From the NCBI GenBank assembly GCA_020849765.1, contig JADLAY010000080.1, positions 60,463-124,462 on the forward strand: a DNA stretch of 64,000 nucleotides, written 5' to 3'. A model generated the notes under the pieces. The model was not told the DNA's origin. It saw only the letters and a program-made list of their open reading frames with translations, and did not search any database. This DNA comes from Anaerolineae bacterium (lineage in GTDB: Bacteria; Chloroflexota; Anaerolineae; Aggregatilineales; Phototrophicaceae). Position 1 is the first letter of the stretch, and the number at the start of each line of letters is the position of its first letter. Below, in pieces: positions 44,553 to 53,568 of this stretch. Both the position numbers and the translations under genes were made by a program.

Positions 44553-46112
44553 CTACTCTCCGCGCCGGGCCTCTGCCGGGAGATAGCGCATCGCCAGGAT
44601 CGACACGGCGATCAGCACGACAATCGCGACAATCTGCGCCGAGTAGATTCCCGCCAGGAAGGCGTGATTCGAGGTCGAGATCAGCGTGTCGCCCAGCCCA
44701 CCACCGAGCTGCCCGGCGATCACGTGCGCGCCCTGAATGCCGTGCAGCGCCGCCTCGCGCACCGCCTCCGGCAGCGATCCGGCGCTCGCCAGCAGCGGCT
44801 CGATCTCCCCACGGTACATGCTGTTCGCTACGCTGCCAAGCACGGCGATGCCAAGTGCGCCGCCCAACTGGCGCGTCATGTCGTTCATGGCCGAACCGAT
44901 TCCCGCGCGATGCACCGGCACTGCCTGCATGACCGAATTGGTCGCCGGGCTGAAGATCAGGCCCAGGCCCAGACCGAACACGAGCTGGCCGAGCATGAAG
45001 ACGAGATACGGCGTGTCCGCCGTCATCGTCAGCCGCCAGTAGATCATGCCGACGGCGGCGAGCGCCGAGCCGAGCGCGACCGTTCGATTGGTGCCGATGC
45101 GCTCCGCCACCATCGACGAGCGCTCCGCCACAAATGTCAGCATGAGCGCGATCGGCAGCGCCGCCAGCCCCGCCGCGAACGGCGTGTAGCCGAGCACCGA
45201 TTGGAAATACTGCGTCAGGAAGAACGTCCAGCCGAACAGGCAGAACGTCACCAGCACGAGCGAGACATTCGCCACCGTGAACGACGGATTGCGAAAGAAG
45301 CTGAGCGGCAGCATCGGGTGCTCGGTACGATTCTCCCACCAGGCGAACAACGCCAGCAGCACAATCGCCACGCCGAACGCCAACCAGACCGTCTGGGCGC
45401 TCCAACCCAACTCGCCCGCCTCGATGATGGCGAACAGCAGCGCGAACAACCCGGCAATCGACAGCACGACCCCGGCCACGTCAAGCGGCGGCGCGTGCTC
45501 GTCGCGCGAGTCGGTGATGTACAGCTGGCCGCCGATCAGCGCGATGACCACGATCGGCAGGTTGACGAAGAAGACGGAGTTCCACTCGAAGAAGCGCAGC
45601 AGGATGCCACCCGTGATCGGGCCGATGCCGACGCCAAGGCCAAAGGTTGCCGCCCAAATGGCAATGGCGCGCGGGCGTTCCCGCGGAGGAAAAGTTGCGC
45701 TGATGATCGAGAGTGTCGCCGGCATGATCAACGCACCGCCGATGCCCGTAAAGGCGCGCGCGAGGATCAGCGCGGTAGTCGTGGGCGCCAGCGCGCACCA
45801 CAGCGAGCCGATGCCGAACAGCGTCAGGCCGCCCTGGAGCGCGCGTTTGCGCCCCAGCTTGTCGCCCAGCGACCCCATGGTCAGCAGCAGCGAGGCGAAG
45901 ACGAGCACGTAGGCATCGACCACCCACTGCAATTCGCTGGCGGTCGCGCCAAGCTGGCGCGAGATGGACGGCAGCGCCACGTTGAGGATGGTGTTGTCGA
46001 GCGAGATAACGATAAGGGCGATAGAGATAGAGATCATGGCGCGCCAGCGGTGGGCATACCCCGGCGTCGCCTCGACGGGCATGTTACCCGCAGCAGTGGA
46101 CGGACTGGTCAC
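44553..46112 (-). CDS. DHA2 family MFS exporter (EmrB/QacA type)
   Basis: 519 aa with 14 predicted membrane helices. Characteristic: ISLDNTILNVALPSISRQLG in helix 1 (motif D1), GSLGDKLGRKRALQGG (motif A), LILARAFTGIGGALIMPATL (motif B), and GPITGGILLRFFEWNSVFFV (motif C, which marks drug/H+ antiporters). GTG 46112 has AAGGA at 7 bases; the ATG at 46142 in frame would put that site inside the gene. Probable multidrug or metabolite efflux. Divergent from the CoA-binding gene. Confidence 0.92.
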   Translation of the reverse strand: MTSPSTAAGNMPVEATPGYAHRWRAMISISIALIVISLDNTILNVALPSISRQLGATASELQWVVDAYVLVFASLLLTMGSLGDKLGRKRALQGGLTLFGIGSLWCALAPTTTALILARAFTGIGGALIMPATLSIISATFPPRERPRAIAIWAATFGLGVGIGPITGGILLRFFEWNSVFFVNLPIVVIALIGGQLYITDSRDEHAPPLDVAGVVLSIAGLFALLFAIIEAGELGWSAQTVWLAFGVAIVLLALFAWWENRTEHPMLPLSFFRNPSFTVANVSLVLVTFCLFGWTFFLTQYFQSVLGYTPFAAGLAALPIALMLTFVAERSSMVAERIGTNRTVALGSALAAVGMIYWRLTMTADTPYLVFMLGQLVFGLGLGLIFSPATNSVMQAVPVHRAGIGSAMNDMTRQLGGALGIAVLGSVANSMYRGEIEPLLASAGSLPEAVREAALHGIQGAHVIAGQLGGGLGDTLISTSNHAFLAGIYSAQIVAIVVLIAVSILAMRYLPAEARRGE

Positions 46113-46299
46113 AGTGTGTTCCTTCTCGACAATATGCATCAATGCACGGAGATCAGACGAGGATCGGCGCTACAATCTTTCCGACTCGGCGCGAGCAAAA
46201 GCGCAACTTGGTCGCCATCGCTCACGTAATGAAAGTTATAGCGCAGAACGTTGCCACGCGCGTTAGGTCCGCGCAGGCCAACTCAGGAGAAATAAGCTC

Positions 46300-46773
46300 A
46301 TGTCCAAGATGCAAGAGATGGTCGATGAATTCTTAGCCCAGCCCCGCATCGCCGTCGCGGGCGTCTCGCGCTCGCCGAATGGCACCGCCAACCTGATCTA
46401 CCGCAAGCTCAAGGCGACCGGCCACACCGTCTACGCCATCAATCCGAACGCGGAAACGGTCGAGGACGGCGATCCCGCTTACCCGGATGTCAAATCGACG
46501 CCAGAAAAGCCCGACGGTGTCATGATCGTGACCACGCCGGACGTGACCGACCGCATCGTGCGTGATTGCGACATCGCGGGCATCAAACGCGTCTGGATGC
46601 ACTGCTCGTTCGCCCACGGCCAGAGCACGTCCGCCGGTGCCGTCCAGTACTGCAAAGATCACGGCATCGCCGTCATTCCGGTCGGCTGCCCACTCATGTA
46701 CGATCAGCCGGTCGACTTCGGCCACAAGTTCATCAAGTGGTGGATGGGCATGACCGGCAAGCTCAACGTGTAG
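46300..46773 (+). CDS. CoA-binding (YccU-like) protein
   Basis: 157 aa Rossmann fold. IAVAGVSRSPNGTANLIYRK is the nucleotide-binding loop, YAINPNAETVEDGDPAYPDV and GVMIVTTPDVTDRIVRDCDI are conserved, and VWMHCSFAHGQS and PVGCPLMYDQPV close the domain. Family members bind CoA but have no agreed reaction. CAGGAGA lies before the start. Confidence 0.88.
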   Translation: MSKMQEMVDEFLAQPRIAVAGVSRSPNGTANLIYRKLKATGHTVYAINPNAETVEDGDPAYPDVKSTPEKPDGVMIVTTPDVTDRIVRDCDIAGIKRVWMHCSFAHGQSTSAGAVQYCKDHGIAVIPVGCPLMYDQPVDFGHKFIKWWMGMTGKLNV

Positions 46774-46870
46774 CCTGACGGCAGACAATCCTCGCGCCGC
46801 GTCTCGCTTCCGCTTCACGATAACGGCAAGTCCGGGCATTATGGAGTGAGGCACGCCACGAGGTAGATAT

Positions 46871-47386
46871 GTGATCTTCAGCACGATCCGAGACCCCAGG
46901 CTGATCACGGTGCGGCGCGGCGGCACCCTGCAGGACGCCGATCATCAGCTGCTCGCGCTGTGGGCGGCGGATTGCGCGCAGCACGTGCTGCATTTGTTCG
47001 AGCAAGCGCAGCCCGGTGACGGCCGTCCGCGCCATGCGATCGAGATGGCGCGCGCCTGGGTGCGTGGCGAAGTCTCGATGATGGACGCCCGCGCCGCCGG
47101 TGGGCACGCCATGGGCGCTGCCAGAGATCTGAAAGGCGCCGCGCGCGAAGCAGCTTACGCGGCGGGACAGGCTGCGGCGGTGGCGCATGTGGCCGCGCAC
47201 GAGCTGGGCGCCGCGGCCTATGCGATCCGGGCGGCACGCGCGGCGGCGCCTGATGTTCAACGACTGGAGGCCGGTCGGCTGGAGTGCCAGTGGCAGCGCG
47301 CACAACTTCCCGACCCCATCCGCGCGCTCGTGCTTGACGACCAGCGATTGCGCAACGAGTACTGCTGGTTCGTCTTCGATTGCTGA
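46871..47386 (+). CDS. Imm5-type putative immunity protein
   Basis: 171 aa starting at GTG 46871. LLALWAADCAQHVLHLFEQA, RPRHAIEMARAWVRGEVSMM, AAYAAGQAAAVAHVAAHELG and WQRAQLPDPIRALVL fit the Imm5 family, Ala-rich helical proteins thought to neutralise polymorphic toxins. No toxin gene is adjacent, so it is an orphan, perhaps protecting against neighbours. Its codon use matches the surroundings. Confidence 0.75.
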   Translation: MIFSTIRDPRLITVRRGGTLQDADHQLLALWAADCAQHVLHLFEQAQPGDGRPRHAIEMARAWVRGEVSMMDARAAGGHAMGAARDLKGAAREAAYAAGQAAAVAHVAAHELGAAAYAIRAARAAAPDVQRLEAGRLECQWQRAQLPDPIRALVLDDQRLRNEYCWFVFDC

Positions 47387-47480
47387 TCCGTTCGCACGGC
47401 CACCGGCCTCAGTGCGCCTCGCTCTCGGCCAGGAAGACGAACAGGCCGCCGATCGCCGCGCAGAGCAGCTTTCAAGAGAC

Positions 47481-47528
47481 GGCCCGGCTCCCTTCTCGCT
47501 GAGGGAGAAGGGCCAGGGGATGAGGGTT
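47481..47528. repeat. Fragment of the MITE-like family (first hairpin)
   Basis: CCCTTCTCGCTGAGGGAGAAGGG followed by CCAGGGGATGAGGG, corresponding to the inner first hairpin of the 54.0 kb copy. Confidence 0.55.
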
Positions 47529-47591
47529 GCACGATACACGAACTCCGAAAGCTGTCCCAAGAGATCGCTGAAGCCACACGCATAAGTCACC

Positions 47592-47622
47592 AAAAAAACA
47601 ACGAGAGGCGCCTGGCCTCTCG
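47592..47622 (-). terminator. Terminator for the gene at 47659-48600
   Basis: On the minus strand, CGAGAGGC and GCCTCTCG arms are followed by TTG and seven T. Confidence 0.9.
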
Positions 47623-47658
47623 CTGAATGTCTGACTCGATTGTCGCTCGGATCGTGGG

Positions 47659-48600
47659 CTATCCCCCGGCGGACACGACCATCAATTCCGGAGTCGTCAG
47701 CGGCGGCACGCTCACGAGCACGCGCTCGTTGAAGCCGCTCAACTGGCAGGCGGTGATCGTCGTCTGGTCGAGCACCAGCGGAACACCGACCGCCGCGCTG
47801 ATGTCGGCATTGATGCGCGTCGTATCGACCACGCGGCGCACCATGCCATCGACCGGGCTGACCCAGACTTCGAGGTCGATCTGCATCGACTGCGCCAGCA
47901 GTGCCCGCACGGCCTCACGATCCGCGCCGACGCCCTGGTCGCGCAGCAGCCGCGTCAGCGCATCCGTGCCAACCTCATCGAAGACCGTCACGGGGTCGAG
48001 GCGGACGAAGTAGACCTCGGTCGGCTCGCCTTCGAGCAGCTGCGCCCCACGTGCTTCCGCCCACAGGATCGTGTCGCTGCGCACGGGGTAGATCATGGGG
48101 TGGATGAGCATGTCTCGCGTGCCCGCGGCATCAACCAGATTGGAGCCGGGGAAATAAGGCGCGGCGGCCTGCCAATCGACCCAATCGGTCGGCAGATTGC
48201 GGCTGACGCCCGGCGTCAGGTCGGAGAACTTGACGTAGGTATCCTCGCCGAGGAAAACCATCTGCATCGTCAGGTCGAGCGCGGTGGCGCTGCCACCTGC
48301 CTGCGCATCGAAGCTGTGGACGAGCAGCGCATAACCTTCCTGGACGCCATTGGTCGTCTGCACATGGACGCTGCCCTGCTGGCTGAGCGCATTCGCAATC
48401 GTGACGGTCAGGTCGCCCTGCGTCACGTGGAGATTCTGGTGGATGTCTGTCTCGACGTTAGCGGAGTAGCTCTCCATCTGAGACAGCCGCGCAAAAGCAT
48501 CGAGCACGATGGTCGACGGCATCGGCTCCTGGGCCGCAGCGGGCAGGGCCAGCATCAGCAGTGCTGCCAGCACCAAGCACAAACGTATCATTGCGCCCAT
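47659..48600 (-). CDS. Secreted LolA/LppX-like fold protein
   Basis: 313 aa with a signal peptide (MGAMIRLCLVLAALLMLALP to AAAQ). The body alternates strands with repeated Gln/Thr/Val-rich stretches (SQMESYSANVETDIHQNLHV, GALLVHSFDAQAGG-like) and IDLEVWVSPVDGMVRRVVDT, which is characteristic of LppX/LprG and DUF6612-type lipoprotein carriers. There is no lipobox Cys, so it is probably secreted or loosely attached. It may carry a lipid; this is inference from fold resemblance. Ended by a strong terminator. Confidence 0.65.
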   Translation of the reverse strand: MGAMIRLCLVLAALLMLALPAAAQEPMPSTIVLDAFARLSQMESYSANVETDIHQNLHVTQGDLTVTIANALSQQGSVHVQTTNGVQEGYALLVHSFDAQAGGSATALDLTMQMVFLGEDTYVKFSDLTPGVSRNLPTDWVDWQAAAPYFPGSNLVDAAGTRDMLIHPMIYPVRSDTILWAEARGAQLLEGEPTEVYFVRLDPVTVFDEVGTDALTRLLRDQGVGADREAVRALLAQSMQIDLEVWVSPVDGMVRRVVDTTRINADISAAVGVPLVLDQTTITACQLSGFNERVLVSVPPLTTPELMVVSAGG

Positions 48601-48684
48601 AGTTAATTTCCATCACTTGATAACCCTATCTTTATTCTTAGGGATTGTGACGCCTGTGTCGCTTAAGATTTCCGAAAGAACGCC

Positions 48685-48714
48685 AAAAAGCGGGCCACTT
48701 GCGACCCGCTTTTT
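48685..48714 (-). terminator. Terminator after the LysM gene
   Basis: AAAAAGCGGG and CCCGCTTTTT arms; T-tract on both strands, so it can serve the minus-strand LysM gene. Confidence 0.88.
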
Positions 48715-48759
48715 ACGCTCTTGGGTTTTTCAACCCATGTCTGACTGTTGTTCGGCCTT

Positions 48760-49878
48760 CTATGCCGGGAGGATCGACCAGATGCGGTCGTTGACGCGCG
48801 TGACCGTGCCGCGGTTATCCGGCAGCGTGAAGCTGTAGATCACGCCGTCGGAGAAGCGGTTGACCACGCTCAGGTAACCCTTCTCCCCTTCCGTCGCCCA
48901 GCCGAGTGCGGCGCGGATGTTGCCGTAGTTGCTCCAGACGCGGCCAAAGCCGTTATCCGGGCGGACGCGCCCCGCCGGTGGGATCAGGCTGTAGTTGATG
49001 CCCAGCCGCCCATAGACCGCGCCCTGGAAGACGAACAGCTCGCTGGTCGAATAGATGTAGGCGTAGATGTCGCTCGTGTCCGCGCGCCAGACCATGAAGC
49101 CACCCTCGAACGGCTCGAAGCTGAAGCCAACCGACGGCGGGTTCGGCATCAGGTAGGGCGTCGGCGTCGGGTAGACGGGCGTCGGCGGCACCGGCGTGAT
49201 CACGGGCGGCGCGCCGTTCGAATAGCTCCACGTGCCATTGCCGTTGTTGATCAGGTACTGGCCGGTCGGCAGGGTGAAGCTGCTGACGCGATTGCTCGTG
49301 TTGTAGTTAACGACCATCGTGAAGCCCTGCTCCGGGCCGGTGCCCCAACCGAGGCCGTCGCGCACGCCGACGCCGGAGTTCCAGACCTTGCCGAAGCCGA
49401 GGATCGGCTGGTAGAACGGCGACGGCACCGGCAGCGAGACCGCATTCGGCCAGTAGCCGTAGGTGCTGGCGGCGAAGCTGCGCAGTTGGGCGCTGCTGTT
49501 GAAGAAGACCGAGATCGCGCTGCTATCCGAACTCCAGACCATGAAGCCGTTCTGGAACGGTTGGTAGGTGGCGTAAATCGTCACCGTGCGCCCGACCGGC
49601 CCCGGCCCTGGCTGCGTCGTCGGAGGTGGCGGCGCCGACGGCGGCACGTAGATCACCCAGCCGGGATAAATGACGGTCGAGGTCAGGCAGTTGGCCTGCA
49701 TCAGCGTCACGTAGCTGGTGCCGTAGGCGCGCCCGATGCGCGAGAGGGTATCGCCGCGCTGGATGACGTAAGCCTGCCAGCCCGACGGAATCTGGCATTG
49801 TGCGTGCGTGACCAGCGTCGGGATGCCAAGGCTGAGCACGAGCACCAGGATCAAACCGATCAGGAACTTCTTCTTCAT
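48760..49878 (-). CDS. Secreted LysM protein with duplicated C-terminal domain
   Basis: 372 aa. Signal peptide MKKKFLIGLILVLVLSLGIP; a LysM peptidoglycan-binding domain at about 35-82 (YVIQRGDTLSRIGRAYGTSY then PGWVIYVP); a Pro-rich linker; and two copies of a roughly 110-residue domain, each beginning YQPFQNGFMVW or FEPFEGGFMVW and containing GFGRVW or GFGKVW, a GWGTGPEQG/ GWATEGEKG loop and a VVN...FTLP end. The duplicated domain is not recognised. ATG 49878 has a fair site upstream. Probably wall- or surface-associated. Confidence 0.85.
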   Translation of the reverse strand: MKKKFLIGLILVLVLSLGIPTLVTHAQCQIPSGWQAYVIQRGDTLSRIGRAYGTSYVTLMQANCLTSTVIYPGWVIYVPPSAPPPPTTQPGPGPVGRTVTIYATYQPFQNGFMVWSSDSSAISVFFNSSAQLRSFAASTYGYWPNAVSLPVPSPFYQPILGFGKVWNSGVGVRDGLGWGTGPEQGFTMVVNYNTSNRVSSFTLPTGQYLINNGNGTWSYSNGAPPVITPVPPTPVYPTPTPYLMPNPPSVGFSFEPFEGGFMVWRADTSDIYAYIYSTSELFVFQGAVYGRLGINYSLIPPAGRVRPDNGFGRVWSNYGNIRAALGWATEGEKGYLSVVNRFSDGVIYSFTLPDNRGTVTRVNDRIWSILPA

Positions 49879-50238
49879 GGCAACCTCGCTTCTGCACTTG
49901 TGATGCGAACAATGTCTATCTTCCATTGAACATCAGGTTAGGATTTTGTGATCTCAGCGCCCGGTTCGCGTAGGTGAACCGTCAGGAGTCAATGGAAGAT
50001 CGTCAATGGCCCTATCTTAACGCAAACGAGGTTGTACCTTCGTCCGCCTAAAGCATGACTCGCGCGTCCGCAACTGGAGGGAGAAGGCATAGATGTAGAC
50101 GCGCATAAGGTATCGATTAATATATCAATGATCACGAACATCTGGGACATTTGTCACGTTAAGTATCTATTATTTGCTCGTAGACTAATAAAAGTGCACT
50201 CATTGCCATAAACTAAATTTCGTAAGTGAAGCTCGAAA
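49879..50238. other. Divergent intergenic region with AT-rich promoter-like stretch
   Basis: No gene seen. GC falls clearly between about 50100 and 50230. TAATAAAA at 50187 and a TTGC-type element before it could be a promoter for the small secreted protein at 50239; the other side serves the LysM gene. Confidence 0.4.
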
Positions 50239-50460
50239 ATGCGTCTACTAATACTTCTTGCAGTCGTTCCCCTCTTGGCAGTCTTCATCCCAACGGCAAC
50301 CGCGGCCACAGGCCAGCATGGCGTGATGATTCACGACGGCACCCTCCGCGATTCCGCCGGAAACCCGCTTTCAGTCGGCTACAGCTGTCAGACGCATCAG
50401 GTCATTCAAAATAAGCCCTTGTCGAAAACTTTCGGCGACTTACAGCTTTTAACTAAATAG
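50239..50460 (+). CDS. Small secreted protein
   Basis: 73 aa: a signal peptide (MRLLILLAVVPLLAVFIPTA to TAA) and a mature part of about 50 residues with one Cys (GYSCQTHQVIQNKP). No family recognised. ATG 50239 follows GAAGCTCG, a weak site. The codons are more A/T-rich than in the neighbouring core genes. Confidence 0.5.
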   Translation: MRLLILLAVVPLLAVFIPTATAATGQHGVMIHDGTLRDSAGNPLSVGYSCQTHQVIQNKPLSKTFGDLQLLTK

Positions 50461-50533
50461 AGCATTGTCATCAAATCGAAGAGGTTGGGGTCAGCGTCAA
50501 ACATGCACTTTTTTGAGGAAAGGACACGGAAGA

Positions 50534-51073
50534 ATGAAACGCTTGGCATTAGTTCTTGTTCTTATCGTTCTGGCAGCCGCGGTTCTGGTCGCTCCTGCGG
50601 CAGCGAAACCCGGTGATTGCGCTACCACCGTTCCTGGGCATTGTGACCGGTATGACGAAGACAACAACGGCTACCCCGACGCAGGGGTCTATGTCAACGG
50701 CCACTACACATCGGTATACGCCTACGACGACAATGGCGACTATTATTGGGATCTCGGCGATGGGCGCATACAAGGCACAGTGGGTTCAGTCGACGCGCTG
50801 GATGCTGCAACACTCACGGTCTGCGACTACGTGGTGAACTACAGAGTCGACTATGGCAATGATCCGTACTCCAATGAAGGCTGGATCATGAATCAGATCA
50901 ACTGCTACGGCTACGACGACAACGGCCACTACAGTTATCTGATCGTCAGCCAGACGGATCCACGCTACAGAGGCAACCCTGACTGGGCAGTCTGGGGCAC
51001 GTGGGAGTACCATGTGGACGTCGAATGGAAGCTGGGCAACCTGGTCCGGCCAGAACACGCTGTGGGCAACTAG
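50534..51073 (+). CDS. Secreted protein with Asp-rich calcium-binding-like loops
   Basis: 179 aa with a signal peptide (MKRLALVLVLIVLAAAVLVA to PAAA). The mature protein has DRYDEDNNGYPDAGVYVNG, YDDNGDYYWDLGDG and YGYDDNGHYSYL, with spacing D-x-D-x-N-G-x-x-D reminiscent of EF-hand or dockerin-like calcium loops, and four Cys that may pair outside the cell. No homologous family recognised. ATG 50534 follows GGAAAGGAC/ GGAAG. It is 73 bases after the small secreted protein and may be co-transcribed. Confidence 0.65.
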   Translation: MKRLALVLVLIVLAAAVLVAPAAAKPGDCATTVPGHCDRYDEDNNGYPDAGVYVNGHYTSVYAYDDNGDYYWDLGDGRIQGTVGSVDALDAATLTVCDYVVNYRVDYGNDPYSNEGWIMNQINCYGYDDNGHYSYLIVSQTDPRYRGNPDWAVWGTWEYHVDVEWKLGNLVRPEHAVGN

Positions 51074-51242
51074 CCCCTGATCACTTAGTCTCGAAAGGAA
51101 ACCGGCGCCCAACCTCTTCGAGTATCTTCTAATGGCCTACGAATGCGAGCACACCGAAGCCAGGTGGTGTAGTTGTCCAACTATCACCTGGCCCCGAATC
51201 CTTACGCGGAATTGCTAACAGGATCGACTAGGTTGCTTTACT

Positions 51243-51426
51243 TCAGCCTTCAACTTCTGCAACCCATTCAACGTCGCGCGCCACGATATTGACACGAATG
51301 TCTTCACCTATGAGCATGAACTGCGTATGGCTCAACGCGCTCCCTTGGATGTCAAGTAACCGATCATCATCTAGCACTCGATAGAAGCCAGGGTCAGGAC
51401 AGATTGCGGTACTTGACCTTCGGCAC
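51243..51426 (-). pseudogene. Possible small frameshifted gene
   Basis: GTG 51426, with GAGGAG about 10 bases upstream, starts PKVKYRNLS and hits a stop. Shifting frame at that point gives an open reading that looks coding for 50 residues: PDPGFYRVLDDDRLLDIQGS, ALSHTQFMLIGEDIRVNIVA, RDVEWVAEVEG then stop at 51243. Joined, they would form a roughly 62-residue soluble protein. It lies in the otherwise empty 51074-51509 spacer, upstream of nothing on its strand. Could be chance. Confidence 0.35.
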
Positions 51427-51509
51427 TTCGATCAATCTCCTCAGAAATGTATGCCTCGTCCACTGTACGTATCATCATCACGTTTCAGGGCACACAATGG
51501 CGTACAATG

Positions 51510-51929
51510 CTAGGATTTCTCACACGGGTACTCACCAAGCACCATCGCTATTCGGCGCTGTTTGACACGACTTGCCTCATTGATCCTCAGCACGATGATC
51601 GTCGCGCGTCCTTCGGGACTTATTCCCGTGAGTGTGGCGTCAGCATTGATCTGAAAGTGGTCCTCCCACCGCTGCTTACGGGGATGATAGAGTTTTGTCG
51701 CTTGTCCCGTAGAGGGATCGAGCGCGGCGACATTTGGCCCCTTGAAGCTGTTGCACTTCAAACAGGCAAGGCACAGGTTTTCAGTATCATCACTGCCGCC
51801 ATGTTTGATCGGAATAATGTGGTCGATCTGAAACCTGGAGTAGCGATCTCCTTCTGTGACACGGCAGTACTCACAACAATCGCCTGCCGCTTCACGAACG
51901 AGTTGTCGCTGCTCGCCGGTAATGCTCAC
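51510..51929 (-). CDS. HNH endonuclease family protein
   Basis: 139 aa. CCEYCRVTEGDRYSRFQIDHIIP, then GGSDDTENLCLACLKCNSFKG, form an HNH domain with two Cys pairs for zinc and the catalytic His in DHIIP. The C-terminal 60 residues (HPRKQRWEDHFQINADATLT) are typical of standalone HNH proteins of Cyanobacteria and Chloroflexota. It overlaps the preceding gene by 4 bases (ATGA). Role in the cell unknown. Confidence 0.88.
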   Translation of the reverse strand: MSITGEQRQLVREAAGDCCEYCRVTEGDRYSRFQIDHIIPIKHGGSDDTENLCLACLKCNSFKGPNVAALDPSTGQATKLYHPRKQRWEDHFQINADATLTGISPEGRATIIVLRINEASRVKQRRIAMVLGEYPCEKS

Positions 51930-52204
51930 CGATTACCATTCCGCAGCTTGAGCTTAGTCTTCGCCTTGAGCAGCGCCATCATCTCGTCGGCGCGCATGAA
52001 ATCGTAGAGTTCCTGTTGTTCATCGAAGGTCAACTGTCCTTCGCCGTTGCGCTCAACCAGTTCGTCCACACGCGCTTGCAGATCATCTGGCAGATGGTAG
52101 GCGATGATGGCCTCTGGCGTCGGATCGGATGTGAGGAAGTCGGTGATTGCATCGAAAACCGTACGCGCAGGTGCGTTCAACATGAGATGCACTCCATTGC
52201 TCAT
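51926..52204 (-). CDS. Small hypothetical protein coupled to the HNH gene
   Basis: 92 aa from ATG 52204 (an ATG at 52234 is also in frame). Sequence APARTVFDAITDFLTSDPTP, LPDDLQARVDELVERNGEGQ and LTFDEQQELYDFMRADEMMA is helical and charged, similar to the small partner genes often found before such HNH genes. Four-base overlap with the HNH start indicates coupling. It may be an antitoxin-like or regulatory partner, which is inference from context. Confidence 0.7.
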   Translation of the reverse strand: MSNGVHLMLNAPARTVFDAITDFLTSDPTPEAIIAYHLPDDLQARVDELVERNGEGQLTFDEQQELYDFMRADEMMALLKAKTKLKLRNGNR

Positions 52205-52273
52205 CTGACTACCATTGTAGCCCGAATCGCTCAATCTTCATCCCGCCAGCACCAGCAATCCCCGCTTCACCAC

Positions 52274-53089
52274 TCACCCACCCGGCACGTTGCCCCGAAA
52301 CATTGAATACGTGAAGAAGGCGTAATAGTCGTCGCCGTCGAGGATGAAATCATCCGATCCGGGCGTGCACAACTGCTGGTACGCCTGCCAATCCTCAGCG
52401 GCGACCTCCGGCTGCGGCTGACCCCACAACATCTCGAACAACGCTGCCAGCGCGATCCGCTCTCCCCCACTGAGCGGGGCCTGCACGTCGCCGACGAACG
52501 TCCGCGCCCGCACATCGTGCAGACCGGCGGCGCGGAACGAGCGCAGCGCCCGCTGGAAATGAAATTCCGGCGGCATTCCCCTCAAGTAGGGCAAATAGCC
52601 GGAGCAGGTTGCATTCAGGCGCGTCTCCAGCAGCGGATAGCCGGGCAGCACCTGCTGATCCGTCCAGCCGAGCAGGATGATGCAGCCACCCGGCCGCACG
52701 ACGCGCGCCAGCTCCGTCAGCACGGGCTGCAGATCGCCCACGGGGTAGCCGATGCAGTCGACGCTCCACGCCCAGTCGAAAGCGTCATCCGCGAACGGCA
52801 GACGGCCCACGTCCCCCGCGCAGAAGCTGACACGGTCGCCATATCCGGCGAGCGCTACCGTGTCCTCCGCGTAGGTCAACACGTCCGGCAGGATGTCCAG
52901 CCCGGTGATGTGCCCATCCGCGCCGACCGCCTCGGCCAGCAGATGCGCGGGCAGCCCAATGCCACAGCCCGCATCCAGGCCGTGACTGCCGCGCGCAAGC
53001 TGAAGCGACTCGATGATCGAGCGCAGCAGCGGCTCACGCAGCGGATGCGCATCCAGAGAGCGTTGTATGATCGGGTTGAGCGTCACCAT
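52274..53089 (-). CDS. Class I SAM-dependent methyltransferase
   Basis: 271 aa. Motif I is GLDAGCGIGLPAHLL, motif II ITGLDI, GDVGRLPFADDAFDWAWSVD follows, and VVRPGGCIILLGW is the post motif; this is the UbiE/COQ5-like Methyltransf_11 pattern. The C-terminal 110 residues hold an extra substrate domain. ATG 53089 is very close to GGAGG; GTG 53086 is an alternative. It follows the PNPOx-like pair with a 23-base gap, so may be co-transcribed. Confidence 0.85.
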   Translation of the reverse strand: MVTLNPIIQRSLDAHPLREPLLRSIIESLQLARGSHGLDAGCGIGLPAHLLAEAVGADGHITGLDILPDVLTYAEDTVALAGYGDRVSFCAGDVGRLPFADDAFDWAWSVDCIGYPVGDLQPVLTELARVVRPGGCIILLGWTDQQVLPGYPLLETRLNATCSGYLPYLRGMPPEFHFQRALRSFRAAGLHDVRARTFVGDVQAPLSGGERIALAALFEMLWGQPQPEVAAEDWQAYQQLCTPGSDDFILDGDDYYAFFTYSMFRGNVPGG

Positions 53090-53112
53090 AGGCCTCCGGC
53101 AGCCGCGGCAGG

Positions 53113-53568
53113 CTAGATATACTCCGCGAGTTCAGGCGTCACATCGATAACGCAGCCCTTGCCCTTTTCGGCACTCTGGGCATGATATTGATCCATCAGC
53201 CGGTACTGGCGCCAATGGGTGGCGTAGTTGGCGATACCACCGGGGTTGAGGATGTACTTGAGTGCCACGCGCCAGCGATAGGCCTTCTGGATTTCCTCGT
53301 CGGTCGTCACGGTGGCCTGGCCGCTGATGCGCAGGATGCGCCGGTCGCCCGAATTGTGCTCGAGCTGAAACAGCACGCTCACTCGCGGATCGGCCCTGGC
53401 CTCACGCGCGGCCAGCGTCCAATCCGCCGTACCCAGCCAGACGTGCCCGTTCATTGGGATGAAGTAGAGGGAAGTGATGCTCGGTCGGCCACCGCCCGAG
53501 AGCGTGGCGATACGGGCGACCATCGCGCGCCGGATCATCTCACGCACGGCAGGATCGTCAACGGTCAT
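53113..53568 (-). CDS. Pyridoxamine 5'-phosphate oxidase-like split-barrel protein
   Basis: 151 aa starting MTVDDPAVREMIRRAMVARI. ATLSGGGRPSITSLYFIPMN and GHVWLGTADWTLAAREARAD are characteristic of the FMN/F420/haem-binding split barrel. It overlaps the upstream gene by 11 bases. Cofactor and substrate cannot be assigned; F420-dependent or haem-utilisation roles are possible. Confidence 0.82.
   Translation of the reverse strand: MTVDDPAVREMIRRAMVARIATLSGGGRPSITSLYFIPMNGHVWLGTADWTLAAREARADPRVSVLFQLEHNSGDRRILRISGQATVTTDEEIQKAYRWRVALKYILNPGGIANYATHWRQYRLMDQYHAQSAEKGKGCVIDVTPELAEYI

Noticed and set aside
44664..46229. Plus-strand open frame of 521 codons
   Set aside because: Arg/His/Gln-rich shadow of the DHA2 exporter.
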